Shown one piece after another: positions 8,179 to 13,832 of a DNA stretch of 14,577 nt; positions within the stretch are counted from its first letter, which is position 1, and each line of letters starts with the position of its first letter. The position numbers and the translations under genes were made by a program. This DNA comes from Chloroflexota bacterium (GTDB taxonomy: Bacteria > Chloroflexota > Anaerolineae > Aggregatilineales > Phototrophicaceae). The DNA is taken from contig JAADYY010000273.1 of NCBI GenBank assembly GCA_010092805.1, positions 1-14,577 on the forward strand, written 5' to 3'. The notes beneath the pieces were generated by a model. The model made no database searches and was not told where the DNA came from. It saw only the letters and a list, made by a program, of their open reading frames with translations.

Positions 8179-8219
8179 TGGATCAATCAGTGGATCAATC
8201 AGAATTACGATACGATACG
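8179..8219. repeat. Short tandem repeats between the two rhodanese genes
   Basis: TGGATCAATCAG occurs twice head to tail (8179-8190, 8191-8202), followed by nearly three copies of TACGA (8206-8219). They fill almost the whole 58-base gap. They could be replication-slippage products or a binding site affecting the second gene; no function is shown. Confidence 0.6.
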
Positions 8220-8220
8220 T

Positions 8221-8682
8221 TCAACGCACCACTGGCAGCCCTGCATTCGCCCAAGTGATGATCCCGCCGAGGTTACTCACAGCGCCGTAGTCCGCCTGCG
8301 CCAGGATATTCGCAGCTTGTGTGCTGCGGTTCCCGCTGCGGCAGTACACAACGATGGCTGTATCGTTGGGCACCTCATCCAGGCGACCTGCCAGTTCCTC
8401 GACCGGGATGTTGATCGCGCCGGGGATATGGCCGCTGGCGAATTCTTCGGGCGTGCGTACGTCGATCAAAACATGGGCAGCATCAGCGACGACAAACTCA
8501 TCTTGATAATTCGCTGGGCTGATGATCTGCGTCCCCGCTGCCTGAGATCCAGCAGCATTATTCAGAATGGCGAAAGCGCCGCCCACCGCTGCAATGATCA
8601 CCACGATAGCCACCGCGATCATCACGGTGCGCTGATTGTTGCTTTGATTTTTGCGTGTCTGTCGCGATTTGTTTTTAGACAT
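8221..8682 (-). CDS. Membrane-anchored single-domain rhodanese-like sulfurtransferase
   Basis: The 153-residue protein has a basic N-terminus (MSKNKSRQTRKNQ), one membrane segment (about 19-40, TVMIAVAIVVIIAAVGGAFAI), a short linker, then a rhodanese domain from about 52. Motifs: VLIDVRTPEEFASGHIPGAINIP (71-93) and active-site loop C114-RSGNRS. The positive arm before the membrane segment suggests the catalytic domain faces outside. ATG 8682 is chosen since an upstream in-frame start (8802) would add a low-quality 40-residue extension running across the LysR promoter. The Shine-Dalgarno is weak. A perfect TTGACA lies at 8718-8723 on the minus strand, but the matching -10 (near 8695-8701) is poor and would leave almost no leader. 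It is divergent from the LysR gene, which may control it. Confidence 0.9.
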   Translation of the reverse strand: MSKNKSRQTRKNQSNNQRTVMIAVAIVVIIAAVGGAFAILNNAAGSQAAGTQIISPANYQDEFVVADAAHVLIDVRTPEEFASGHIPGAINIPVEELAGRLDEVPNDTAIVVYCRSGNRSTQAANILAQADYGAVSNLGGIITWANAGLPVVR

Positions 8683-8763
8683 GGCCGTGTCCGTGTGTAT
8701 GCTCAAGCCAACACTGCTGTCAAGCTTAAAGCAAAACATGCCTGCTAACCAAGCCAAATCGCT

Positions 8764-8769
8764 TATAAT
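8764..8769 (+). promoter_or_regulatory. -10 box of the LysR gene
   Basis: Exact TATAAT 36 bases before ATG 8805. No convincing -35 is seen at 16-18 bases upstream, so the promoter may need an activator. AGGGA at 8794-8798 is the ribosome site. Confidence 0.45.
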
Positions 8770-8773
8770 CACG

Positions 8774-8791
8774 CATAAGACGTGACTTATG
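8774..8791. promoter_or_regulatory. Candidate operator, inverted repeat CATAAG-N6-CTTATG
   Basis: Perfect 6-bp arms (8774-8779 and 8786-8791) lie about 5 bases after the LysR -10 box, covering the predicted transcription start. The site is suited to autorepression by the LysR protein. Its symmetry gives T-N12-A, not the classical T-N11-A, so another regulator is possible. Confidence 0.4.
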
Positions 8792-8804
8792 GCAGGGAAC
8801 ACCC

Positions 8805-9725
8805 ATGCTGAGCCTCCACAAACTGGAGATTTTCTCGACGGTCGTGCAGGCGGGCAGTTTCAGCGCGGCAGCCGAGCGATTGTACATGACGCAATCTGCG
8901 GTGAGCCAGCACATCCACGACCTGGAAGCGCGCCTGGGTACACCGTTGTTCAAGCGGGGGCGGCGCGGCGTCACACTGACGGTGGCGGGTGAAAAACTCC
9001 ACACGTACACACAGCAGATTCTGCGGCTGGTCGCCGAAGCCGAGCGCGCCGTGACGACCGTTGAGAACCTGACCAGTGGCCATTTGCAGATTGGCGCGAC
9101 ACCCGGCGTGAGCACTTATTTACTACCGGAGTGGTTGCAGAGTTTTCAGCAGCGTTATCCCAGATTGACGATTGCGCTGGCCACCGACATCACTGCGCGG
9201 GTCGTGGCCGATGTGCTGGATTACAAGCTCGACATCGGGTTCGTGGAAGGTGAACTCACCGCCGTCACAGACGAGCGGTTGGGGCAGCATGTCTTGTGCG
9301 AGTTCGAATCGTTTGTGGTCGTCGGCCCCAACCATCCCTGGTGGGAACGTGACCAGGTGCCCTTGGCAGCGCTCGATGGCGAGCGATTTATCACCCGCCC
9401 GCCCAACAGCCAAACCGGGATTTGGCTCAGCCAACTCCTCAGCGAGAATCGCGTCCAACCGCAGATCGTCGGGGCCTTTGACAATCAAGAGACCATCAAA
9501 GCTGCCGTGATCGCGGGCACGGGCATCACGATTTTGCCGGGGTACGCCATCGCGCTCGAACAGCAACGCGGCTTGATCCGCGCGCTGTCGATCAGCGATT
9601 ACGCGTTGCGGCGCAGCCTCAAGCTGATCTGGGAGCGTCGAACCCCATTGACGCCGATTGCGGCGGCGTTCCTGCGTGATCTGGCGGAATCTTTTCCAGA
9701 TCTTGACAGCTCAATCCCGGTTTAG
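8805..9725 (+). CDS. LysR-type transcriptional regulator
   Basis: A full-length 306-residue LTTR. The N-terminal winged HTH (about 1-60) shows LHKLEIFSTVVQAGSFSAAAERLYMTQSAVSQHIHDLE and the wing LGTPLFKRGRRGVTLTVAG. A linker helix follows (about 65-90), then the two-lobed effector domain (about 91-300) beginning LQIGATPGVSTYLLPEWLQSF, with VVADVLDYKLDIGFVEG and VIAGTGITILPGYAI. The effector domain resembles the CysL/CbbR branch, but the inducer cannot be read from sequence. It is divergent from two rhodanese genes, so control of sulfur-linked functions is a reasonable guess. Start ATG 8805 has AGGGA 6 bases upstream. Its stop overlaps that of the converging VOC gene by 4 bases. Confidence 0.95.
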   Translation: MLSLHKLEIFSTVVQAGSFSAAAERLYMTQSAVSQHIHDLEARLGTPLFKRGRRGVTLTVAGEKLHTYTQQILRLVAEAERAVTTVENLTSGHLQIGATPGVSTYLLPEWLQSFQQRYPRLTIALATDITARVVADVLDYKLDIGFVEGELTAVTDERLGQHVLCEFESFVVVGPNHPWWERDQVPLAALDGERFITRPPNSQTGIWLSQLLSENRVQPQIVGAFDNQETIKAAVIAGTGITILPGYAIALEQQRGLIRALSISDYALRRSLKLIWERRTPLTPIAAAFLRDLAESFPDLDSSIPV

Positions 9726-10198
9726 CCCGAAGTTGTGGGGCGCGCTGGCCCTTTTGCGGGCGGGATCAAGACGCCGACGGCCCACTCGTAGCCGTCCGGG
9801 TCGCGGACGAGTGTCTCGCGCCAACCGTGCCCTTTGTCCGCAGCCGCCGCGATGACTGCCGCGTTGGCGGCACGTGCGCGTTGTTCTACCGCGTCTGGAT
9901 CGATGCCCAGCAGCCGCATCTGCGCGCCGATGCCGCGTGCTGTGCCGCTGCTGAGGTCAGCGTGCCAGGGATGGGTGTCGTGCGTGTGATCGGCGTGGAG
10001 CATTACCTCAAGCGGGCCGACGCGCAGGGCACCAAAGTCGATGTCGTAATAGTGAACTTCCGCTTCGAAAACGGCTTGATAGAAGTTGATGGCACGCTCA
10101 ACCTCGGCCACCAGCAGATTCATCGAGATGGCTGGCAGCAGCGCCCCATAGCGATACCCAGGCATCCAGGGATCACCCTGGCGTAGTTTCTTCCCCAT
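9722..10198 (-). CDS. VOC-superfamily (glyoxalase/bleomycin-resistance-like) protein
   Basis: A 158-residue protein with one VOC beta-alpha-beta-beta-beta repeat pair: ISMNLLVAEVERAINFYQAVFEAEVHYYD (24-52), GPLEVMLHAD (61-70) and the C-terminal LVRDPDGYEWAVGV (130-143), where Glu138 is a usual metal ligand position. VOC members include isomerases, dioxygenases and antibiotic-binding proteins; no substrate is evident here. The length and RDPDGYEW motif fit PhnB-like or glyoxalase-I-like subfamilies. ATG 10198 is chosen over a TTG five codons earlier because AGGAG lies 7 bases before it. The final TAA (9722-9724) overlaps the TAG of the convergent LysR gene. Confidence 0.88.
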   Translation of the reverse strand: MGKKLRQGDPWMPGYRYGALLPAISMNLLVAEVERAINFYQAVFEAEVHYYDIDFGALRVGPLEVMLHADHTHDTHPWHADLSSGTARGIGAQMRLLGIDPDAVEQRARAANAAVIAAAADKGHGWRETLVRDPDGYEWAVGVLIPPAKGPARPTTSG

Positions 10199-10272
10199 CT
10201 TCGTACTCCTCAAGGATCTCCGCGCAATGCGTATGAGCTTACCACATCGCGGATTTGCCTAGCAGTGGCTAA

Positions 10273-10301
10273 ATTCACAGCTTATTCACACGAAATTCGC
10301 G
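10273..10301. repeat. Three helically phased ATTCNC repeats including a consensus DnaA-box sequence
   Basis: ATTCACA at 10273 and 10284, and ATTCGCG at 10295, are spaced exactly 11 bases, one DNA turn. The middle copy is part of TTATTCACA (10282-10290), which fits the DnaA-box consensus TTATNCACA. The site lies between the divergent VOC and STAS genes (10199-10411). Downstream is a lone TACAAT (10334-10339) that could be the STAS -10, without a visible -35. A TTCGCGAA palindrome covers 10296-10303. Confidence 0.45.
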
Positions 10302-10411
10302 AAAAGAGAACGGCTTTCGCATCAAGAGATCTCTACAATGAAGGTGCGTAAATTCATCATTTTCATTACGCAAAGGTCATAGGATCATTTGACTACGGAG
10401 TGTTTCAGATT

Positions 10412-10765
10412 ATGGAGATCAATTCTTATACCCACGATCACATCTATGTATTGCAGATGAGTGGGCGGTTCGACGCCGTGAGTGCGCAGGAGGTGCTCGA
10501 TTGGCTCGATAGCCACCTCGATGTGCGCCCGGCGTGTTTGGTCGTGAACCTTGGGCTGGTCAGCTTCATGGACTCGCTGGCACTGGCTGTCATGGTGAAA
10601 GCCATGAAGCACTGTCGTGAGCAAGATGGTAACTTGCACTTGTGCTGCCTGAACCCCTCTGTGCAAATTCTGTTTGAATTGACACGATTGGATCGGGCGT
10701 TTGACATTTTTGCGACTGAGGAGGAAGCGATCAACGCCTTCACCGTGCTTCACCCTGACATGTAG
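10412..10765 (+). CDS. STAS-domain protein (anti-sigma factor antagonist type)
   Basis: The 117-residue protein is a lone STAS domain. It opens MEINSYTHDHIYVLQMSGRFDAVSAQEVLDWL, has a core strand and helix LVVNLGLVSFMDSLALAVMVKAMKHC (43-68), then LHLCCLNPSVQILFELTRLDRAFDIF. In SpoIIAA/RsbV proteins the Ser of the DS motif is phosphorylated by an anti-sigma kinase; Asp54-Ser55 fits. The usual DSSGLG is DSLALA here, so the glycine is lost. No kinase or sigma gene is adjacent. ATG 10412 is chosen; GGAG lies 11 bases upstream, a long spacing, while a GTG at 10400 would overlap that ribosome site. Confidence 0.9.
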   Translation: MEINSYTHDHIYVLQMSGRFDAVSAQEVLDWLDSHLDVRPACLVVNLGLVSFMDSLALAVMVKAMKHCREQDGNLHLCCLNPSVQILFELTRLDRAFDIFATEEEAINAFTVLHPDM

Positions 10766-10789
10766 CGGCGGTAGCGATTACGCAGATCC

Positions 10790-10819
10790 TGGGCAGGGAA
10801 CCGCTGTCAGTGTCATAAT
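10790..10819 (+). promoter_or_regulatory. Candidate promoter for the isomerase/oxidoreductase operon
   Basis: TGGGCA (10790-10795, 4/6) and CATAAT (10814-10819, 5/6) with an 18-base spacer. TGTCA occurs at 10805, 10811 and 10823, around the -10, and may be a regulator half-site. The predicted leader of about 130 bases holds the hairpin at 10908-10932. The 10766-10956 stretch shows no convincing gene. Confidence 0.3.
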
Positions 10820-10907
10820 AGCTGTCATGGATCGACAAGACTCATCGGCGCGTGATCTTTTGCATCGCGATTTTCCAACATTCCCCCAGGTCACGCACCG
10901 ATGGTGT

Positions 10908-10932
10908 CTGCTGCGCGTTCGCCGCGCAGCAG
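10908..10932 (+). promoter_or_regulatory. GC-rich 10-bp hairpin in the leader of the isomerase gene
   Basis: Arm CTGCTGCGCG (10908-10917), loop TTCGC, perfect complementary arm CGCGCAGCAG (10923-10932). It ends 12 bases before the GAGG ribosome site (10945-10948). No T-run follows, so a terminator is less likely than an operator palindrome or an RNA structure that affects translation or stability. Confidence 0.45.
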
Positions 10933-10956
10933 CCCTCAACCGCAGAGGAAAGACTC

Positions 10957-11718
10957 ATGCCATTACCGCTCGGACTCCAACTGTATACCGTGCGCGACGC
11001 CCTACAGGGCAATTTCGAGGATACGGTGCGTCGCATCGCTGCAATGGGCTATGCTGGCGTTGAAGCCGCCGGGTTTCCAAACACCGATGCCCAGACCGCC
11101 AGCCAGTTGTTCAACACGCTTGGATTACAAGTGCCCAGTGCGCACGCGCCGCTGCCCCTCGGTGATGACCAGGCCGATGTTCTAAGGACGCTGGAAACGC
11201 TGGGCTGTAAGTACATGATTTGCCCGTACCAACCGCCGGAAGAATTCACCTCAGTGGACGGCATCAAGCGCGTGTGCGACCGCCTGAACGCCGCCAACGA
11301 CATTGCCCGCGCCAATGGGTACATTTTCGGCTATCACAATCACCACTTCGAATACATCCCCTTTGATGGCCAATACCCGTACCAGATCATGCTGGAAAAC
11401 CTCTCGCCGGACATCGTCTTCGAGATCGATACGTATTGGGTGCAGACTGCGGGCGCAGACGTGAACGCTGTGCTGAACGAACTCGGTGATCGGGTGACGC
11501 TGCTGCACATCAAGGATGGCCCCTGCGTGCTGGGTGAACCGCAGACAGCGGTGGGCGCTGGCAAGATGGATGTCCCCGCGATCTTGGCGGCGGCCAGCCC
11601 GGCTGTCGAATGGCTGATTGTCGAACTCGATCACAGCGCGGGCGATATGCTGGCGGATGTTGAAAATAGCTACACATACCTCACGCAGAAAGGTTTGGCA
11701 CGTGGGCGCGCCAGTTAA
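10957..11718 (+). CDS. Sugar phosphate isomerase/epimerase-like TIM-barrel protein
   Basis: A 253-residue xylose-isomerase-like TIM barrel of the IolE/IolI group. The first strand is LGLQLYTVRDAL (5-16), then GYAGVEAAGF (31-40), GYHNHHFEY (125-133), VFEIDTYWV (154-162), LLHIKDG (182-188), AVGAGKMDVPAIL (198-210) and IVELDH (221-226). Glu156, Asp158, His184 and Glu223 are at positions where the family binds a divalent metal. Members isomerise or dehydrate inositol derivatives and other sugars; substrate is unknown. ATG 10957 with GAGG 8 bases upstream is chosen; an in-frame GTG at 10852 would read through the leader hairpin and has no ribosome site. It overlaps the next gene by 17 bases. Confidence 0.92.
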   Translation: MPLPLGLQLYTVRDALQGNFEDTVRRIAAMGYAGVEAAGFPNTDAQTASQLFNTLGLQVPSAHAPLPLGDDQADVLRTLETLGCKYMICPYQPPEEFTSVDGIKRVCDRLNAANDIARANGYIFGYHNHHFEYIPFDGQYPYQIMLENLSPDIVFEIDTYWVQTAGADVNAVLNELGDRVTLLHIKDGPCVLGEPQTAVGAGKMDVPAILAAASPAVEWLIVELDHSAGDMLADVENSYTYLTQKGLARGRAS

Positions 11719-12811
11719 AATTGGGATTATCGGCTGCGGCAATATCAGCAGCACATATTTGCGCATTTGCAAAAGTTTTAAGATTTTGGAGGTTTACGCC
11801 TGCGCAGATCTCGATATGGAACGGGCCAAAGCGAAAGCAGCCGAATTCGAGGTGCCGCATGTACACACCGTCGATCAACTGCTTGCCGACCCGGAAATCC
11901 AGATCGTCGTCAATCTGACGATCCCGGCGGCGCACGTGGAAGTCTCGCTGGCTGCGCTGGCCGCTGGGAAGCACATCTATACTGAAAAGCCGCTGGCGAT
12001 CACCCGCGCCGCCGGCAAGCAGATCATCGAGCTGGCGGAAGCCAATGGCCTGCTCGTGGGCGGCGCGCCGGATACGTTTTTGGGCGGTGGGCTGCAAACC
12101 TGCCGTAAGTTGATCGACGAAGGCCTGATCGGGACACCGGTGGCGGCGGTGGCGTTTTTGGCCAGTCATGGCCCGGAAAACTGGCACCCCAACCCAGATT
12201 TTTTCTATCAGGTGGGCGGTGGGCCGCTGTTTGATATGGGGCCGTACTACCTCACGACGTTGGTGCATTTGCTGGGGGCGGTGCGGCGTGTGACTGGCTC
12301 AGCACAGATCTCGTTTCCGGAGCGCGTGGCGACCAGCCAGGCGCTCAACGGGCATCGCATCCCAGTCGAGATCCCAACGCATATCGCGGGGGTGCTTGAT
12401 TTCGCCGCCGGGGCGGTTGCCACGCTAATCACCAGCTTTGATGTGTGGGCGCACACGCTCCCGCGCGTCGAGATCTATGGTTCGGAAGGTTCGCTCAGCG
12501 TGCCTGACCCGAATACATTCGGCGGGCCGGTGCTGCTGCGTCGGGCTGATGACGCGGAATGGCGCGAAATGCCGCTCGAATTCAACGCCGACATCAACCG
12601 GGGTATCGGCGTTGCGGATCTGGCGTATGCGATCACGACCGGGCGTCCGGCGCGGGCCAGCGGTGCGCTGACGTATCACGTGCTCGATGTGATGGAGGCG
12701 CTCGGCGAAGCGTCAGAGCAGGGCCAGCACATCCATATCGAAAGCACCGTCGAGCGCCCAGCGCCGCTGCCAGTTGGTTTGCCGGTGGATGAACTCGATG
12801 GTGTCGGCTGA
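11702..12811 (+). CDS. Gfo/Idh/MocA-family NAD(P)-dependent oxidoreductase
   Basis: The 369-residue protein has an N-terminal Rossmann domain with KIGIIGCGNIS (6-16, G11-x-G13), acidic ACADLDMER after the second strand, and the family EKP motif (95-97, HIYTEKPLAI). The C-terminal substrate domain carries GGGPLFDMGPYYLTTL (172-187), where the more common D-x-G-x-H is D-M-G-P-Y-Y, a pattern of one known subgroup. EIYGSEGSL (257-265) is also typical. These enzymes oxidise sugars, inositols or related compounds. GTG 11702 is the start: AAGG lies 8 bases upstream and Rossmann homology begins right after it. It overlaps the isomerase gene by 17 bases, so the two probably act on one sugar or polyol. 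Confidence 0.94.
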   Translation: MGAPVKIGIIGCGNISSTYLRICKSFKILEVYACADLDMERAKAKAAEFEVPHVHTVDQLLADPEIQIVVNLTIPAAHVEVSLAALAAGKHIYTEKPLAITRAAGKQIIELAEANGLLVGGAPDTFLGGGLQTCRKLIDEGLIGTPVAAVAFLASHGPENWHPNPDFFYQVGGGPLFDMGPYYLTTLVHLLGAVRRVTGSAQISFPERVATSQALNGHRIPVEIPTHIAGVLDFAAGAVATLITSFDVWAHTLPRVEIYGSEGSLSVPDPNTFGGPVLLRRADDAEWREMPLEFNADINRGIGVADLAYAITTGRPARASGALTYHVLDVMEALGEASEQGQHIHIESTVERPAPLPVGLPVDELDGVG

Positions 12812-12845
12812 GCCAGCGAGCAGACATTGATCAGGCATTGATAGT

Positions 12846-12871
12846 GGGGTGCTCGGCGCGCCGAGTACCCC
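12846..12871. terminator. Long GC-rich hairpin after the oxidoreductase gene
   Basis: A near-perfect palindrome: the outer arms GGGGT and ACCCC enclose a GCTCGGC/GCCGAGT core with a single G-T pair. It lies 35 bases after the stop codon at 12811. No T-run follows, so it is a factor-assisted terminator or a 3'-end stabilising structure. Confidence 0.5.
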
Positions 12872-12913
12872 GCACAGCGCTGAAGGGCGGTCGCGCTTCG
12901 CAGCAGCGTTCGC

Positions 12914-12919
12914 TATAAT
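12914..12919 (+). promoter_or_regulatory. -10 box before the zinc-ribbon coiled-coil gene
   Basis: Exact TATAAT with no good -35 at 16-18 bases. The predicted transcript would start near 12926, where an ATG opens a 15-codon mini-ORF (12926-12973) that ends 9 bases before the main start. Confidence 0.4.
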
Positions 12920-12982
12920 CTGAACATGGTCGTTGTGCGCTCCACGATGATCATTGATTACCCCAGCAGATAGGTGACAGAG

Positions 12983-13684
12983 ATGTCGGCCAGCCGCGCG
13001 CTTTACCAACTCCAAACGATTGATCTGAGCATCCGCAAGCACCGCAAACGTCTCCAAGCGATCCGCGCAGAACTGGGTGAAGATGAGACGGTCGCCGACG
13101 CCCGCCAGCGATTCGAGTCCGCCAGTGCCGATCTCAAGTCATGGCAGGTGCGCGCGCGCGATATTGACCTTGAAATTAAGCGTGTGGCTGAAAAAGCCAA
13201 CACTACGGACGAAGAACTCTACGCAGGCCGCATCACCAACCCAAAAGAGCTTCAAGATCTAGAGCAGGAGAGCGCCTCGCTAAAGCGACGGCAGGCGCAG
13301 CTTGAGGAAAATTTGCTGGAAGCGATGATGGAAAGCGAAACACGGCTTGCCGAAGTGGCGGAACTCCAGCAGATTCTCGACGATGCTGAGTCCAAGTGGA
13401 CAAATGAGCAATCTGATCTGGTGGATGAGAAGAAGCAGATCGAAGCCGAGATCAGCGGGCTGCAAGGCAAACGTGAGCAGGTGGTTGCCAAACTCGACAG
13501 CGACAGCCTGACGCTTTACGACCAGATGAGTGTCGCCAAGCGTGGGCGTGCCATCGCTGTGCTGCAGGACGGCAGTTGCTCCGTGTGTGGGGTGGAACAA
13601 AACACCGTGATCGCGCAGCAAGTTCGTCAGGATAAAGCGACTGTTTACTGCGTCAACTGTGGGCGCATCCTCGTTATCGTCTGA
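12983..13684 (+). CDS. DUF164-type coiled-coil protein with C4 zinc ribbon
   Basis: The 233-residue protein is charged and helical from about 5 to 175, with heptad-like Leu/Ala spacing that suggests a long antiparallel coiled coil. YAGRITNPKELQDLEQE (80-96) is the conserved family segment at its turn. The C-terminus has a zinc ribbon: CSVC (199-202) and CVNC (223-226). Homologs (PF02591-like) are thought to bind nucleic acid; the H. pylori relative HP0958 stabilises sigma54 and affects flagellar mRNA, but that role need not apply here. ATG 12983 is chosen because AGGTGA lies 5 bases before it; a GTG three codons earlier has a weaker site. Confidence 0.93.
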   Translation: MSASRALYQLQTIDLSIRKHRKRLQAIRAELGEDETVADARQRFESASADLKSWQVRARDIDLEIKRVAEKANTTDEELYAGRITNPKELQDLEQESASLKRRQAQLEENLLEAMMESETRLAEVAELQQILDDAESKWTNEQSDLVDEKKQIEAEISGLQGKREQVVAKLDSDSLTLYDQMSVAKRGRAIAVLQDGSCSVCGVEQNTVIAQQVRQDKATVYCVNCGRILVIV

Positions 13685-13776
13685 AACATCTCCCCAGCCG
13701 ATCAGCGTCGGCCAAACGTCATTGATCCATTGCGTTGGCGTTGGCTGGCGGTGGTTCGTCGTTTGAGTATTTCGAA

Positions 13777-13782
13777 TATAAT
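13777..13782 (+). promoter_or_regulatory. -10 box before the alpha-2-macroglobulin-like gene
   Basis: Exact TATAAT in an AT-rich patch (13768-13795) of an otherwise GC-rich region. No good -35 is seen. An inverted repeat GTCAA-N5-TTGAC (13793-13807) lies just after the predicted start and may be an operator. Only a weak 5-bp hairpin (13697-13712) follows the previous gene. Confidence 0.4.
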
Positions 13783-13832
13783 TAAAATATCAGTCAACTT
13801 GCTTGACACTCGAATAGCGCAAGAGGTGAATA

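Noticed and set aside
10282..10290. DnaA box as evidence for a replication origin
   Set aside because: Only one full consensus box is present, with no cluster of boxes and no dnaA, dnaN or gyrB gene nearby.
10827..11063. Plus-strand ORF across the leader and start of the isomerase gene
   Set aside because: No ribosome site, Arg-rich composition, and it overlaps the well-supported isomerase frame.
13803..13808. Perfect TTGACA before the last gene as a -35 box
   Set aside because: A -10 at the right distance would fall on the ribosome site and start codon; it fits better as one arm of the GTCAA-N5-TTGAC repeat.
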